Source: Limisphaerales bacterium
GTDB taxonomy: Bacteria; Verrucomicrobiota; Verrucomicrobiia; Limisphaerales; JAKEEH01
DNA length: 55,631 nt
Direction of reading: 5' to 3'
NCBI GenBank assembly: GCA_022616725.1
Contig: JAKEEH010000194.1
Location: 1 to 55,631 of the forward strand
Shown here: positions 7,957 through 15,643 of the stretch, piece after piece
Position numbering within the stretch: the first letter of the stretch is position 1
Layout: each line of letters begins with the position of its first letter
Notes under the pieces: generated by a model
Told to the model about the DNA's origin: nothing
Seen by the model: only the letters and a program-made list of their open reading frames with translations
Databases searched by the model: none
Made by a program: the position numbers and the translations under genes

Positions 7957-9140
7957 GCCAGCACGGCGCGGGAATCGTTTACCGGCTCGGAGGCGTCGTG
8001 TGCGTCCGAATCAGCCGGCCGGCACAGGCCCATCGCGGTCATCAGCGAGAACATTTTCTCTGCAATGAGACTGGCCGCTTGTGGCGAATGCCAGCGGATT
8101 AGTTCTTCTGACATCATTTGGCGCGCATTGTCATCACGCAGCAGATTGGAAGCCATTGCGGCGAGTTTCTCCCCGGTGGCGCTCGCCTGATCGAGAAGCC
8201 ACGCCGCACCCGCATCAGTGAGCGCACGCGCGTTATAGAACTGATGGTTGTCTGTCGCCGCAGGGTAAGGGATGAGGATAGCTGGAACACGCATCGCCGC
8301 CAGTTCGGCGAGCGATGAAGCGCCGGCACGGCTGATGGCAATGGTCGCCGCGCCAAGGGCCATCTCCATTTCAGAAAGAAATGGCCGCACAACCGCCTTG
8401 ACCCTGTGCTGCTTCGCATATTCGGCCTGAACACGCTCCAGGTCTTCGGCACCGGTAAGGTGCAGGAACTGCAGGTCAGGAAACCCGTTCCCAAGGATTG
8501 GCAGCGCCTGAAGCGCCAATTCGTTTATGCCGGTAGCGCCCTGGCTTCCACCCATGATTAATAACACCGGTTTATCCGCTTTCAGGCCCAGAGCCATACG
8601 AGAGGATTGGGCATCGGACGGTTGAAATTGTGGCCGTACGGGCGTGCCCGTGCTCAAGACGTTTGTGTGATGAAGCCGGCCTGCGGCGGAAGGAAACCCA
8701 ACGAAGGCCTGATGGACCACATGGGACAGCCATCGGTTGGCGCGGCCCGGGATGGTGTTGGACTCGTGCAGAAACGTGGCGGCCCCGCAGGCTTTCGCCG
8801 CGAGCACGGGCGGAGCGCTGGTGAAACCACCCATACCGAGAACGGCCTGTGCCGGGCGGCGCTGTAGCAGTTTTCGAGACTGGACGAGCGATTTACGGAA
8901 CCCATTGCAGAACTGGATTAATCGGCCGCGGCCCAGGCCGACGGCCGGCAGCGTGGTGACTTCCATCCCCTGAGCGTTGCGAACCGCCTGCTGATCGACC
9001 TCTTTCGGCGAGACCATCAGCAGCACGTCGCAGCCGCGCCGCATTAATTCTTCGCCGACCGCCATTCCCGGGAAGAGATGTCCCCCTGTGCCGCCGCAAG
9101 CGATACAGGCCAAAGGTCTGGATGAACCATGCGCACTCAT
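7953..9140 (-). CDS. murG: UDP-GlcNAc:undecaprenyl-PP-MurNAc-pentapeptide GlcNAc transferase (lipid II synthase)
   Basis: GT-B glycosyltransferase (family GT28) at the inner face of the cytoplasmic membrane that turns lipid I into lipid II. It is 395 aa. The N-terminal glycine loop ACGGTGGHLFPG, the second loop MGGSQGA, and the UDP-GlcNAc site AISRAGASSLAELAAM with PYPAATDNHQ are all as expected. The C-terminal 25 residues or so (after MFSLMTAM) are an acidic tail beyond the usual fold. It overlaps ftsW upstream and murC downstream by 4 nt each (ATGA), a sign of coupled translation. Confidence 0.97.
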   Translation of the reverse strand: MSAHGSSRPLACIACGGTGGHLFPGMAVGEELMRRGCDVLLMVSPKEVDQQAVRNAQGMEVTTLPAVGLGRGRLIQFCNGFRKSLVQSRKLLQRRPAQAVLGMGGFTSAPPVLAAKACGAATFLHESNTIPGRANRWLSHVVHQAFVGFPSAAGRLHHTNVLSTGTPVRPQFQPSDAQSSRMALGLKADKPVLLIMGGSQGATGINELALQALPILGNGFPDLQFLHLTGAEDLERVQAEYAKQHRVKAVVRPFLSEMEMALGAATIAISRAGASSLAELAAMRVPAILIPYPAATDNHQFYNARALTDAGAAWLLDQASATGEKLAAMASNLLRDDNARQMMSEELIRWHSPQAASLIAEKMFSLMTAMGLCRPADSDAHDASEPVNDSRAVLA

Positions 9141-10267
9141 GAATTTGAAAAGGCTATGGATCCGAAAAGGCGCGCCGGAGAGGCTTTGCTTTCACGCGCG
9201 CGCCGGGCGATGTTTGCCAGCAAACCTATGCAGGCAAGCATCACCACAAGATTGGAGCCGCCGTAGCTAATGAATGGCAGCGGAAGACCTTTATTGGGAA
9301 GCGAGCCGGTAACGACACCGACGTTGACCGCAGCCTGCAGCGCGATCAGGAACGTGATACCTGACGCGATCAGCATCCCAAAAATGTCGCAAGCGTTCCA
9401 GGCGATGTAAACGCCGCAGATCACGATGAGGGCATACGCGAAAACGACAAACAGCGTGGCGGAAAGGCCGAGCTCCTCACCAATAACGGATAAAATGAAA
9501 TCAGTGTGATGTTCGGGTATGCGGCCAAGCTTTTGGCGGCCATCGCCCAAACCGACGCCTGTAGGGCCACCGGAGCCGAGGGCGACCATGGCCTGATAGG
9601 CCTGCATACCTTTGTCCTGCTTGGTCTCCTCGAGATGAAGCCACGAGTAAATACGCTCGGAACGCATTGGGTTCTGCCACAAAAACAGGCCCAGTCCGAT
9701 GAGCGTGAGCAAAACGGGGGGAAGAAAGTAACGCCATCGAATCCCAGCAATTAACAAAACCATCGACGAGCCCGTCCCCAAGAGGACGGCAGTGCCAACA
9801 TCCGGCTCGACAAAAATCAAACCAACGACAACTGCAACGACTACGCCGGGAATGACCGTCCCGCGCCAGAAACTTTGCATGTAGCGTTGGTAACGCTCGC
9901 CGTAGTGCGCCAGCGCAATGATCAAGGCCACCTTGGCCAACTCCGATGGCTGCATCGTGAAGGGTCCCGCCTTCAGCCAGCGGCTCGCGCCATTGATAAC
10001 GACCTTGATTCCAGGAACGAGAACAAGACCGAGCAGCAGGCACATCGCCGCGAGAATTGCCCATGGAACCCACGGATAAGCCTTGAGCCAGCGATAATCG
10101 ATCGTCATCGCAAGCCAGCACGCGATTAAGCCAATACCGCACCAAATGGGTTGCACGAGCAGATAATTGGTTTCCTTCTGGCCCGTGCTCGCGCTAAACA
10201 ACATCACCATGCCCAGGACAAGCAGAGCAGCTACTGTCACGAACAAGACTCTGGGGATGAACTTCAA
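9137..10267 (-). CDS. ftsW: SEDS peptidoglycan glycosyltransferase FtsW
   Basis: Multi-pass SEDS protein that polymerises lipid II at the septum together with the transpeptidase FtsI. It is 376 aa with about ten hydrophobic segments. Signatures seen are FTMQPSELAKVALI, HTDFILSVIGEELG (holding the Asp thought to be catalytic in SEDS enzymes) and LPNKGLPLPFISYGGSN. The start used is TTG at 10267, directly before the first membrane helix. No ATG fits, and the frame stays open upstream, so a start further up is possible. It overlaps murG by 4 nt. A 219-nt gap separates it from the LysM gene, the largest in this part of the cluster. Confidence 0.94.
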   Translation of the reverse strand: MKFIPRVLFVTVAALLVLGMVMLFSASTGQKETNYLLVQPIWCGIGLIACWLAMTIDYRWLKAYPWVPWAILAAMCLLLGLVLVPGIKVVINGASRWLKAGPFTMQPSELAKVALIIALAHYGERYQRYMQSFWRGTVIPGVVVAVVVGLIFVEPDVGTAVLLGTGSSMVLLIAGIRWRYFLPPVLLTLIGLGLFLWQNPMRSERIYSWLHLEETKQDKGMQAYQAMVALGSGGPTGVGLGDGRQKLGRIPEHHTDFILSVIGEELGLSATLFVVFAYALIVICGVYIAWNACDIFGMLIASGITFLIALQAAVNVGVVTGSLPNKGLPLPFISYGGSNLVVMLACIGLLANIARRARESKASPARLFGSIAFSNS

Positions 10268-10486
10268 ACGATCAGTAACTGTCGCATAAACCCAAAAAGC
10301 ACGAACATGCAGGCCAAGTAACCGCGGAACTCCGACGATTCAACTGCGCAAGGACAGCTTCCGATGTCGCGATTCCGATTGGGGTCGTCAGAGGTACGCA
10401 TTCATGCGGCTCTGTGGCAACTGCGGACGGGACGTGCCGCTCCCGTGCCGCACTTCATGCGGATACGCTAAAGCCCGGCGCCTCGC
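10268..10486. other. gap inside the dcw cluster without a clear gene
   Basis: This 219-nt stretch between the LysM gene and ftsW holds no convincing ORF. It contains a short hairpin (ACGGGA 10427-10432 pairing with TCCCGT 10441-10446) and a direct repeat TTCATGCGG (10401-10409 and 10454-10462) flanking it. It could be the remains of an intergenic repeat. I cannot assign a promoter with confidence. Confidence 0.4.
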
Positions 10487-11308
10487 CTACTGAATCGCCT
10501 CAGGCAATGGCGCTGTTCCCGGGGCTGGAGCACTGCCGCCAACGGCAGTTTTGGTCGGGATTTTCAACCTTTGGCCCACCTTGATTTGTGTGGTAGTCAG
10601 GTTGTTGGCGGCCTGCAGTTCTCTGACTGTCAAGTTGAATTTCTTCGCGATGGCGTTCAGAGTGTCTCCCGATTTGACCGTATAGGTCTTGCCGTTGGTG
10701 ACCGTGGTCCCGTTAGCAAGAGTCGTCGGGACGCTGGCCATTTTCGCGGGAATGACAATCTTCTGCCCGACCTTCAAACGCGTCGAATCGACGCCCGGAT
10801 TGGCATCGGAAATGGCGCGCACGGTGACGCCATATTTCTTTGCAATCGTGGAAAAGCTTTCGCCCTTAAGCACGACGTGCTCGCCTTGCATTGAGGCTGG
10901 AGTTGGCGGCGCAGGTTCGGTGATCGCGCCCGGCAACACTTCGGGCGAAGACGGGGTCGCGCTTGTTGCGGGTGTGCCCGTCGCACCGACGAATTGCTGA
11001 GCCACGTTGCCAGTGGTGGCCGCTGTCACGGGAGGCGCAGACGTGGTTTCCGGCGGCGGGAGTTGAGTCACCGGCGGAGGCGGGTAGGATCCGGCAATGT
11101 CGTTGGTCTGGTCGGTGCCGGCCTGGTCGGTCGTGCGTTTACACCCGGCCAGGAGGAGAGAACCGAGTAAGACCACGTGGATGGCAAGAATGGTGAAAAC
11201 TGCGATGCGAATATGAGACCGGCCCCTTTGTTCCAGAAATGTCCCCTGTGGAATCAGTGGATTTGGCGTGGTATTCATTTTTGTTTTTAGCGGGCGCTCA
11301 GCGTCCAT
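10487..11308 (-). CDS. LysM peptidoglycan-binding lipoprotein inside the dcw cluster
   Basis: Envelope protein with two LysM modules that bind glycan strands. From the ATG at 11308 it is 273 aa; a second ATG at 11278 (Met11) would give a shorter, more typical leader. A hydrophobic stretch (about 34-55) ends in the lipobox-like LLAG-C56, so it is probably a lipoprotein, or else anchored by that helix. A Pro/Thr/Ala-rich spacer (about 70-140) follows. LysM 1 begins VVLKGESFSTIAKKYG and LysM 2 begins YTVKSGDTLNAIAKKF; both end in KVGQ-I-IP-type motifs. It starts 15 nt after murD and precedes ftsW, so it is very likely co-expressed with the divisome. A role in septal wall binding is inferred from position. 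No catalytic domain is present. Confidence 0.88.
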   Translation of the reverse strand: MDAERPLKTKMNTTPNPLIPQGTFLEQRGRSHIRIAVFTILAIHVVLLGSLLLAGCKRTTDQAGTDQTNDIAGSYPPPPVTQLPPPETTSAPPVTAATTGNVAQQFVGATGTPATSATPSSPEVLPGAITEPAPPTPASMQGEHVVLKGESFSTIAKKYGVTVRAISDANPGVDSTRLKVGQKIVIPAKMASVPTTLANGTTVTNGKTYTVKSGDTLNAIAKKFNLTVRELQAANNLTTTQIKVGQRLKIPTKTAVGGSAPAPGTAPLPEAIQ

Positions 11309-11323
11309 TTTGAGGTAGTTGTA

Positions 11324-12751
11324 TTAATTCGCCCCGGGACTTGCCTCAGGTTCCGGAGCAAATTTGTTTTTAGTTAGTTTGTTTACTTCCAAGTCTTTTA
11401 CCGCCTGGCGAAAGACATCACCCCGATGCTTGTAGTTTTGAAACTGGTCAAAGCTCGAGCATGCGGGCGAAAGCAATACAATGTCGCCACTCTCCGCACC
11501 GCGCGCGGCACTCTGCACAGCTTCTAACAGCGAATCTGAGAGCGTGCAAGGAGTAAACAAGCTCCACGCGGCGCGAAGTTTCTCGCGCGTTTCACCGATG
11601 AGGAAAGCGGCTTTGACGCGCTGGGAAAGCAATGGTCCGACATCGTGATACTCGAAAGCTTTGTCTTTGCCGCCGGCGATGAGCAAAACATTTGGCTCTC
11701 CTGCCCGCCCTTGCGGAACAGTCAGAAGCGCCTTCTGCAACGAGTCCAGGTTGGTTGACTTCGAATCGTTGATGTATTTAACGCCGTTTACTTCTGCCAC
11801 GAGTTCACAACGGTGCGGAGCCGGGGAGTAGGACTTCAGCGATTCCGCCATGCCCTCCAAAGGAACCCGCAGGACCCGCCCGACCGCCAACGCCGCCATA
11901 AGATTCTCAGCATTATGTGGGCCACGCAGCTGGCAATGATCCATGTCCAGTAATGGGCCTGTCCAACCCTCCAAACGGCTCTGTAGCAGACCACGGTCGA
12001 AGTAAATGTCCGCTCGGCGGTTATTGACGCTAAAAGTGACGATTTTCGAGGGAATTGGCACGTTCAGGGACCGAAGCTGTGCCAGGGCTTCGCTCTGGAC
12101 AATGGCCCAGTCGAAGGCCTGCTGGTTCATGAAAATGCGCGCCTTGGCGCGGGCGTAATCGGCCATTCCCGAGTACCTGTCCATGTGATCAGGTGTAATA
12201 TTGAGCAGTACGGCCACGGCGGGGCGGAAAAACTGGATCGTCTCGAGTTGAAATGAGCTGACTTCAAGGGTCAAAAAATCCAAATCTTTGGTCTGTTCTG
12301 CCACGGAGCAGACAGGCGTGCCGATATTGCCGGCGGCGACGGTTTTGATCTGATTCTGGCGCAGGAGCCGTTCGACCAATTCGGTTGTGGTGGTTTTTCC
12401 GTTTGTGCCGGTGATCGCGATGTTCAGGCAGACGGAGTTCTGATAACCGAGCTCAAGCTCACCAATGATCGGAATGTGTTGGCCGGCCACGACCTTGAGA
12501 GCCGCACTATCCCACGGCACGCCCGGGCTGACAACGGCGAGATCGAAGCGCACGTTCGGCAGGGGCGCGATCCCAAGTTGCACGTCGATGCATTTAGCGC
12601 GCAAATCGACGGCCTCGCGGCGCAATGGTTGGGAATCAGCCTCATCGACCGCCCATACACGGGCTCGCCGGCGCAGCAGGAGGTCGCAAGCCGCTTTTCC
12701 GCTGGCACCAAGACCCAGCACAAGGACGTTTTTGTCTTCAAGCGCAAGCAC
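11324..12751 (-). CDS. murD: UDP-N-acetylmuramoyl-L-alanine--D-glutamate ligase
   Basis: Cytoplasmic Mur ligase that adds D-Glu to UDP-MurNAc-L-Ala. It is 475 aa. The N-terminal Rossmann motif is VLVLGLGASGKAA, the P-loop TGTNGKTTTTELV, and the C-terminal domain contains LIAGGKDKAFEY and LLSPACSSFDQF. The start is GTG at 12751, whose G is also the last base of the mraY stop (TAGTG), so the genes overlap by 1 nt. The C-terminal 15 residues or so (KNKFAPEPEASPGAN) extend past the usual end. Spacing to the LysM gene is 15 nt. Confidence 0.96.
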   Translation of the reverse strand: MLALEDKNVLVLGLGASGKAACDLLLRRRARVWAVDEADSQPLRREAVDLRAKCIDVQLGIAPLPNVRFDLAVVSPGVPWDSAALKVVAGQHIPIIGELELGYQNSVCLNIAITGTNGKTTTTELVERLLRQNQIKTVAAGNIGTPVCSVAEQTKDLDFLTLEVSSFQLETIQFFRPAVAVLLNITPDHMDRYSGMADYARAKARIFMNQQAFDWAIVQSEALAQLRSLNVPIPSKIVTFSVNNRRADIYFDRGLLQSRLEGWTGPLLDMDHCQLRGPHNAENLMAALAVGRVLRVPLEGMAESLKSYSPAPHRCELVAEVNGVKYINDSKSTNLDSLQKALLTVPQGRAGEPNVLLIAGGKDKAFEYHDVGPLLSQRVKAAFLIGETREKLRAAWSLFTPCTLSDSLLEAVQSAARGAESGDIVLLSPACSSFDQFQNYKHRGDVFRQAVKDLEVNKLTKNKFAPEPEASPGAN

Positions 12752-13908
12752 TATCGAATTTTAAGTGTGCACAACGCCACCACGGCGCAGAGTATGCCAA
12801 GAATATAGAAGCGGAGCACAACCTGTGATTCGTGCCACCCCTTCTTCTCGAAGTGATGGTGCAGCGGCGCCATCAGGAAAATTCGCTGGCCAGTGCCCGT
12901 GCGGCGCTTCGTGTATTTGAAATAGCTCGTTTGCAACAATACGGAAGCCGCTTCGAGGACGAAAACTCCGCCCGCGATCACGAGCACGAGCGGCTGGCGA
13001 ATGAGCACGGCGATGATACCGAGCGCACCGCCGAGCGCCAGCGACCCGGTGTCGCCCATAAAGACCTGGGCCGGGTGGCAGTTGTACCAGAGAAAGCCCA
13101 GCCCGGCCCCGATCATAGCCGCGCAAAATACTGTCAATTCGCCGGCACCCGGCACATATGGCACTTGCAAGTAGCTGGCCATGCGCTCGTTCCCGGCAAT
13201 GTACGTCAATACTACGAACACGAAGGACACAATCAGCGTGCAACCGATCGCCAGGCCGTCCAGGCCGTCCGTGAGATTCACAGCATTGGAGCTCCCGACG
13301 ATGGTTAGCACCGTCAGAATCAATCCAATTACGATCCCCGCGGCGCCAACCGCGACGGGCGTCTTCACAAACGGGGCCATCACTTCGCTGACCACTTTGA
13401 GTTTGTTGACTGCTGGCGATTTCCACAGATAGAGGGCGATAAAGGTCGCAAGGGCAAACTGCACCCAAAGTTTTACGTTTGGCGGCGTTCCACGGTTGTT
13501 TTGCTGTGTGATCTTCGCCCAATCGTCGTAAAATCCCAGTCCTGCCAGCACCAAAACCGAGAGCAGCGTCAACTGCATCAGTGTGTTCCACTGCGCCCAC
13601 AGCAGGGCTGTGGCGTCCATAATCATGACAATGAGCATGCCACCCATTGTTGGCGTCCCTCGCTTGAGCCCGCTGCGGGTCAGAAAACCGGTTTCCTCGG
13701 CTTTGTCGGCATACTGCTGCCCAAACCTGGCGCGCTTGAGCCACGCGATCACTTTGGGGCCAAGCCACCAGCCCAAGGCAAGCGCCGTGATAGCAGCCCC
13801 AGCGCTGCGGACTGTGATGTATTTGAACAGCCGCAGGAAGGAGAGCGGGTCTTCCCATCCAGTATTTTGCGCCAGCTTCCACAGGTATTGGCTTAGGTAA
13901 TAGACCAT
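12751..13908 (-). CDS. mraY: phospho-N-acetylmuramoyl-pentapeptide transferase MraY
   Basis: Integral membrane enzyme that forms lipid I from UDP-MurNAc-pentapeptide and undecaprenyl phosphate. It is 385 aa with about ten membrane helices. The catalytic motifs are present: FYDDWAKI, NLTDGLDGLA, FMGDTGSLALGG and the histidine motif APLHHHFEKKGW. The ATG at 13908 directly follows the TAG of a 57-codon ORF (13909-14082) with no spacer. It overlaps murD by 1 nt. No Shine-Dalgarno motif is visible, so translation is probably coupled. Confidence 0.97.
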   Translation of the reverse strand: MVYYLSQYLWKLAQNTGWEDPLSFLRLFKYITVRSAGAAITALALGWWLGPKVIAWLKRARFGQQYADKAEETGFLTRSGLKRGTPTMGGMLIVMIMDATALLWAQWNTLMQLTLLSVLVLAGLGFYDDWAKITQQNNRGTPPNVKLWVQFALATFIALYLWKSPAVNKLKVVSEVMAPFVKTPVAVGAAGIVIGLILTVLTIVGSSNAVNLTDGLDGLAIGCTLIVSFVFVVLTYIAGNERMASYLQVPYVPGAGELTVFCAAMIGAGLGFLWYNCHPAQVFMGDTGSLALGGALGIIAVLIRQPLVLVIAGGVFVLEAASVLLQTSYFKYTKRRTGTGQRIFLMAPLHHHFEKKGWHESQVVLRFYILGILCAVVALCTLKIR

Positions 13909-14082
13909 CTAATCGCGGCGCTGATGGACCGCCTTGTCGCGGCACAGGTCGTTGGCGCGAGTTCTGCCGACCAACCGCACCAAAAAATCCGGGGCTTCGA
14001 GTGCCGGCTTCCCGCCGGTGTTCTTCATGTCCACGCTTTCCGGCGTCATCGCGCTGAGCCTGCGACGTTTTTTGGATTTCAT
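13909..14082 (-). CDS. unrecognised 57-aa basic ORF between murF and mraY
   Basis: A 57-codon frame (ATG at 14082, TAG at 13909-13911) that fills most of the murF-mraY gap and stops at the base before the mraY ATG. It begins MKSKKRRRLSAMTPESVDMK and ends RDKAVHQRRD. It is strongly basic, has no membrane segment, and I do not recognise a family. It is in the same frame as murF, 14 sense codons after the murF TAA, so it could also be the tail of a read-through product or the decayed end of a longer protein. In favour of a gene are the operon's tight packing and the exact stop/start abutment. Against it are the lack of a Shine-Dalgarno motif and its small size. Confidence 0.45.
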   Translation of the reverse strand: MKSKKRRRLSAMTPESVDMKNTGGKPALEAPDFLVRLVGRTRANDLCRDKAVHQRRD

Positions 14083-14124
14083 AAAGAAGTTTCTGGAGGA
14101 TTTTATTGAAGCCGAAGGGTTTCG

Positions 14125-15501
14125 TTAAACTTCAGTGCGCAGGCGCTCTCCGACTCGCTCCAGGCCGGCGGAACGGGAGGCTTTTAGCAAGACCAGGTCT
14201 CCGCCTCGCAGCAGTGACGGGATCTCGTTGGCAGCCGAAGCGACATCTCGGTAGGCAAACGCGTTCTGCAAGCCTGACGCAACGGCGGCTTCCACCGTGA
14301 CAGGGCCGAAATCTCCTACAGCAATAAGCTGATTTACCCCGAGTTCCACAGCGCGACACCCCACTTCCCGATGTGCCTCCACCGTGTGCGGACCCAGTTC
14401 CGCCATGTCTCCCAACACGGCAATACGCCGCCCATGGCACGGCAAGTCCGCCAGGACCTGCAACGCCGCCAGAGTAGAATCGGCGTTGGCATTGTAGGTG
14501 TCGTCCAGCACCCGCACACCCCGAACCTCAAAAAGCTGCATCCGCATTTTTGCCGGCTTGGCGGCAGCCAGGCCGGCGCGCGCTTCGCCAGGGTCAACGC
14601 CTAGTTCCGCGCCGACTGCAACCGCAAAGAGCGCATTTGCGATCTGATGGCGCCCGAGCAATCCGATCTCATAGTCACCGTCGAACTCGGGCTGCGGACC
14701 TGAGACGCGAAATCGAACTCCGGAATCATTCATTGAAATGAACTCGCCGCGCCAATGGGCTGAGCGATTTACGCCGACCGTTACACACTTTGCGCCCCCA
14801 CGTCGGCGAATTTTGTCCGTCCACGGGCTCTCGCCGTTCAGAAAGAGCGTGCCTGAAGCCGGTAAAAGTTCCGCAAGCCAGCCTTCTTCCTCCATCACTC
14901 CTTCGATCGATCCGAAGTGTTCAAGGTGCTCGCGACCGATATTGGTAATTACACCGAGATTCGGCTGAACGATTTTCACTAGCGCGGGCAATTCGCCGGG
15001 ATGGTTGGTGCCCACTTCAACCACGGCCGCCTCGTGCTTTGACTCGATGCTCAACAGAGTTAGCGGGACGCCAATGTCATTGTTGAAACTCGCCTCACTC
15101 CACGCGATCTCGTATCTCTGGCGCAAGACCGCCGCAATGAGTTCCTTTGTCGTAGTCTTTCCATTCGACCCACCGACCGCTATCACTCGAATCTGAAAAT
15201 CCTTTCGGTAACGCGCCGCGAGAAGCCCAAGCGCTTTGCGTGTGTCTGCGACGGCAATTGCAGGCAACGCCGATCGAAATACTCGACCACGCTCCACAAC
15301 GGCCGCAGCGGCGCCTTTGGCCGCAACTTCCCGAATATACTCATGGCCATCGAAGCGTTCCCCTTTAATGGCAACAAACAGATCGCCCGCGCAGATTTTT
15401 CGCGAATCGGTACTGACGCGCATTACCAGGATATCGGGCCCGCCGCCAATCAACTCGCCGGCGCATGCCTGCGCAACAAATTCCAGAGAGCGTGGTTCCA
15501 T
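14125..15501 (-). CDS. murF: UDP-N-acetylmuramoyl-tripeptide--D-alanyl-D-alanine ligase
   Basis: Cytoplasmic Mur ligase that adds D-Ala-D-Ala to the UDP-MurNAc-tripeptide. It is 458 aa. The N-terminal domain has VSTDSRKICAGDLFVAIKG, the P-loop is GGSNGKTTTKEL, the middle domain has EVGTNHPGE and NIGREHLEHFGS, and the C-terminal domain has LDDTYNANADS and LGDMAELG. All are family signatures. The ATG at 15501 overlaps the stop of a 25-codon mini-ORF (TAATG). Its product joins the Ddl output made from the same cluster. Confidence 0.96.
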   Translation of the reverse strand: MEPRSLEFVAQACAGELIGGGPDILVMRVSTDSRKICAGDLFVAIKGERFDGHEYIREVAAKGAAAAVVERGRVFRSALPAIAVADTRKALGLLAARYRKDFQIRVIAVGGSNGKTTTKELIAAVLRQRYEIAWSEASFNNDIGVPLTLLSIESKHEAAVVEVGTNHPGELPALVKIVQPNLGVITNIGREHLEHFGSIEGVMEEEGWLAELLPASGTLFLNGESPWTDKIRRRGGAKCVTVGVNRSAHWRGEFISMNDSGVRFRVSGPQPEFDGDYEIGLLGRHQIANALFAVAVGAELGVDPGEARAGLAAAKPAKMRMQLFEVRGVRVLDDTYNANADSTLAALQVLADLPCHGRRIAVLGDMAELGPHTVEAHREVGCRAVELGVNQLIAVGDFGPVTVEAAVASGLQNAFAYRDVASAANEIPSLLRGGDLVLLKASRSAGLERVGERLRTEV

Positions 15502-15637
15502 TATTCATCGAACTTAGCGCGTGGGATCAAGCCGAAGGTGTTGAAGCCGCGTAAAATGCGGAACGCTGACGACTTCATTCGTGCACGCGTGTTTCAAAAA
15601 AGGTCCGCACCCCGATAAACTCGTCGGAGTTCTGCAT
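15501..15637 (-). other. two chained mini-ORFs (20 and 25 codons) in the murE-murF gap
   Basis: Six nt after the murE stop an ATG (15637) opens a 20-codon frame. Its stop overlaps the ATG (15578) of a 25-codon frame by ATGA, and that frame's TAA overlaps the murF ATG (TAATG). The peptides begin MQNSDEFIG and MKSSAFRIL and match nothing I know. The tiling could carry ribosomes from murE to murF, or it could be chance in a 142-nt gap. Confidence 0.25.
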
Positions 15638-15643
15638 TTATCT

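Noticed and set aside
12761-13945. 394-codon minus-strand frame overlapping mraY
   Set aside because: Same strand, different frame from mraY; polar, Arg/Gly-rich and without membrane helices, while the mraY frame holds all family motifs.
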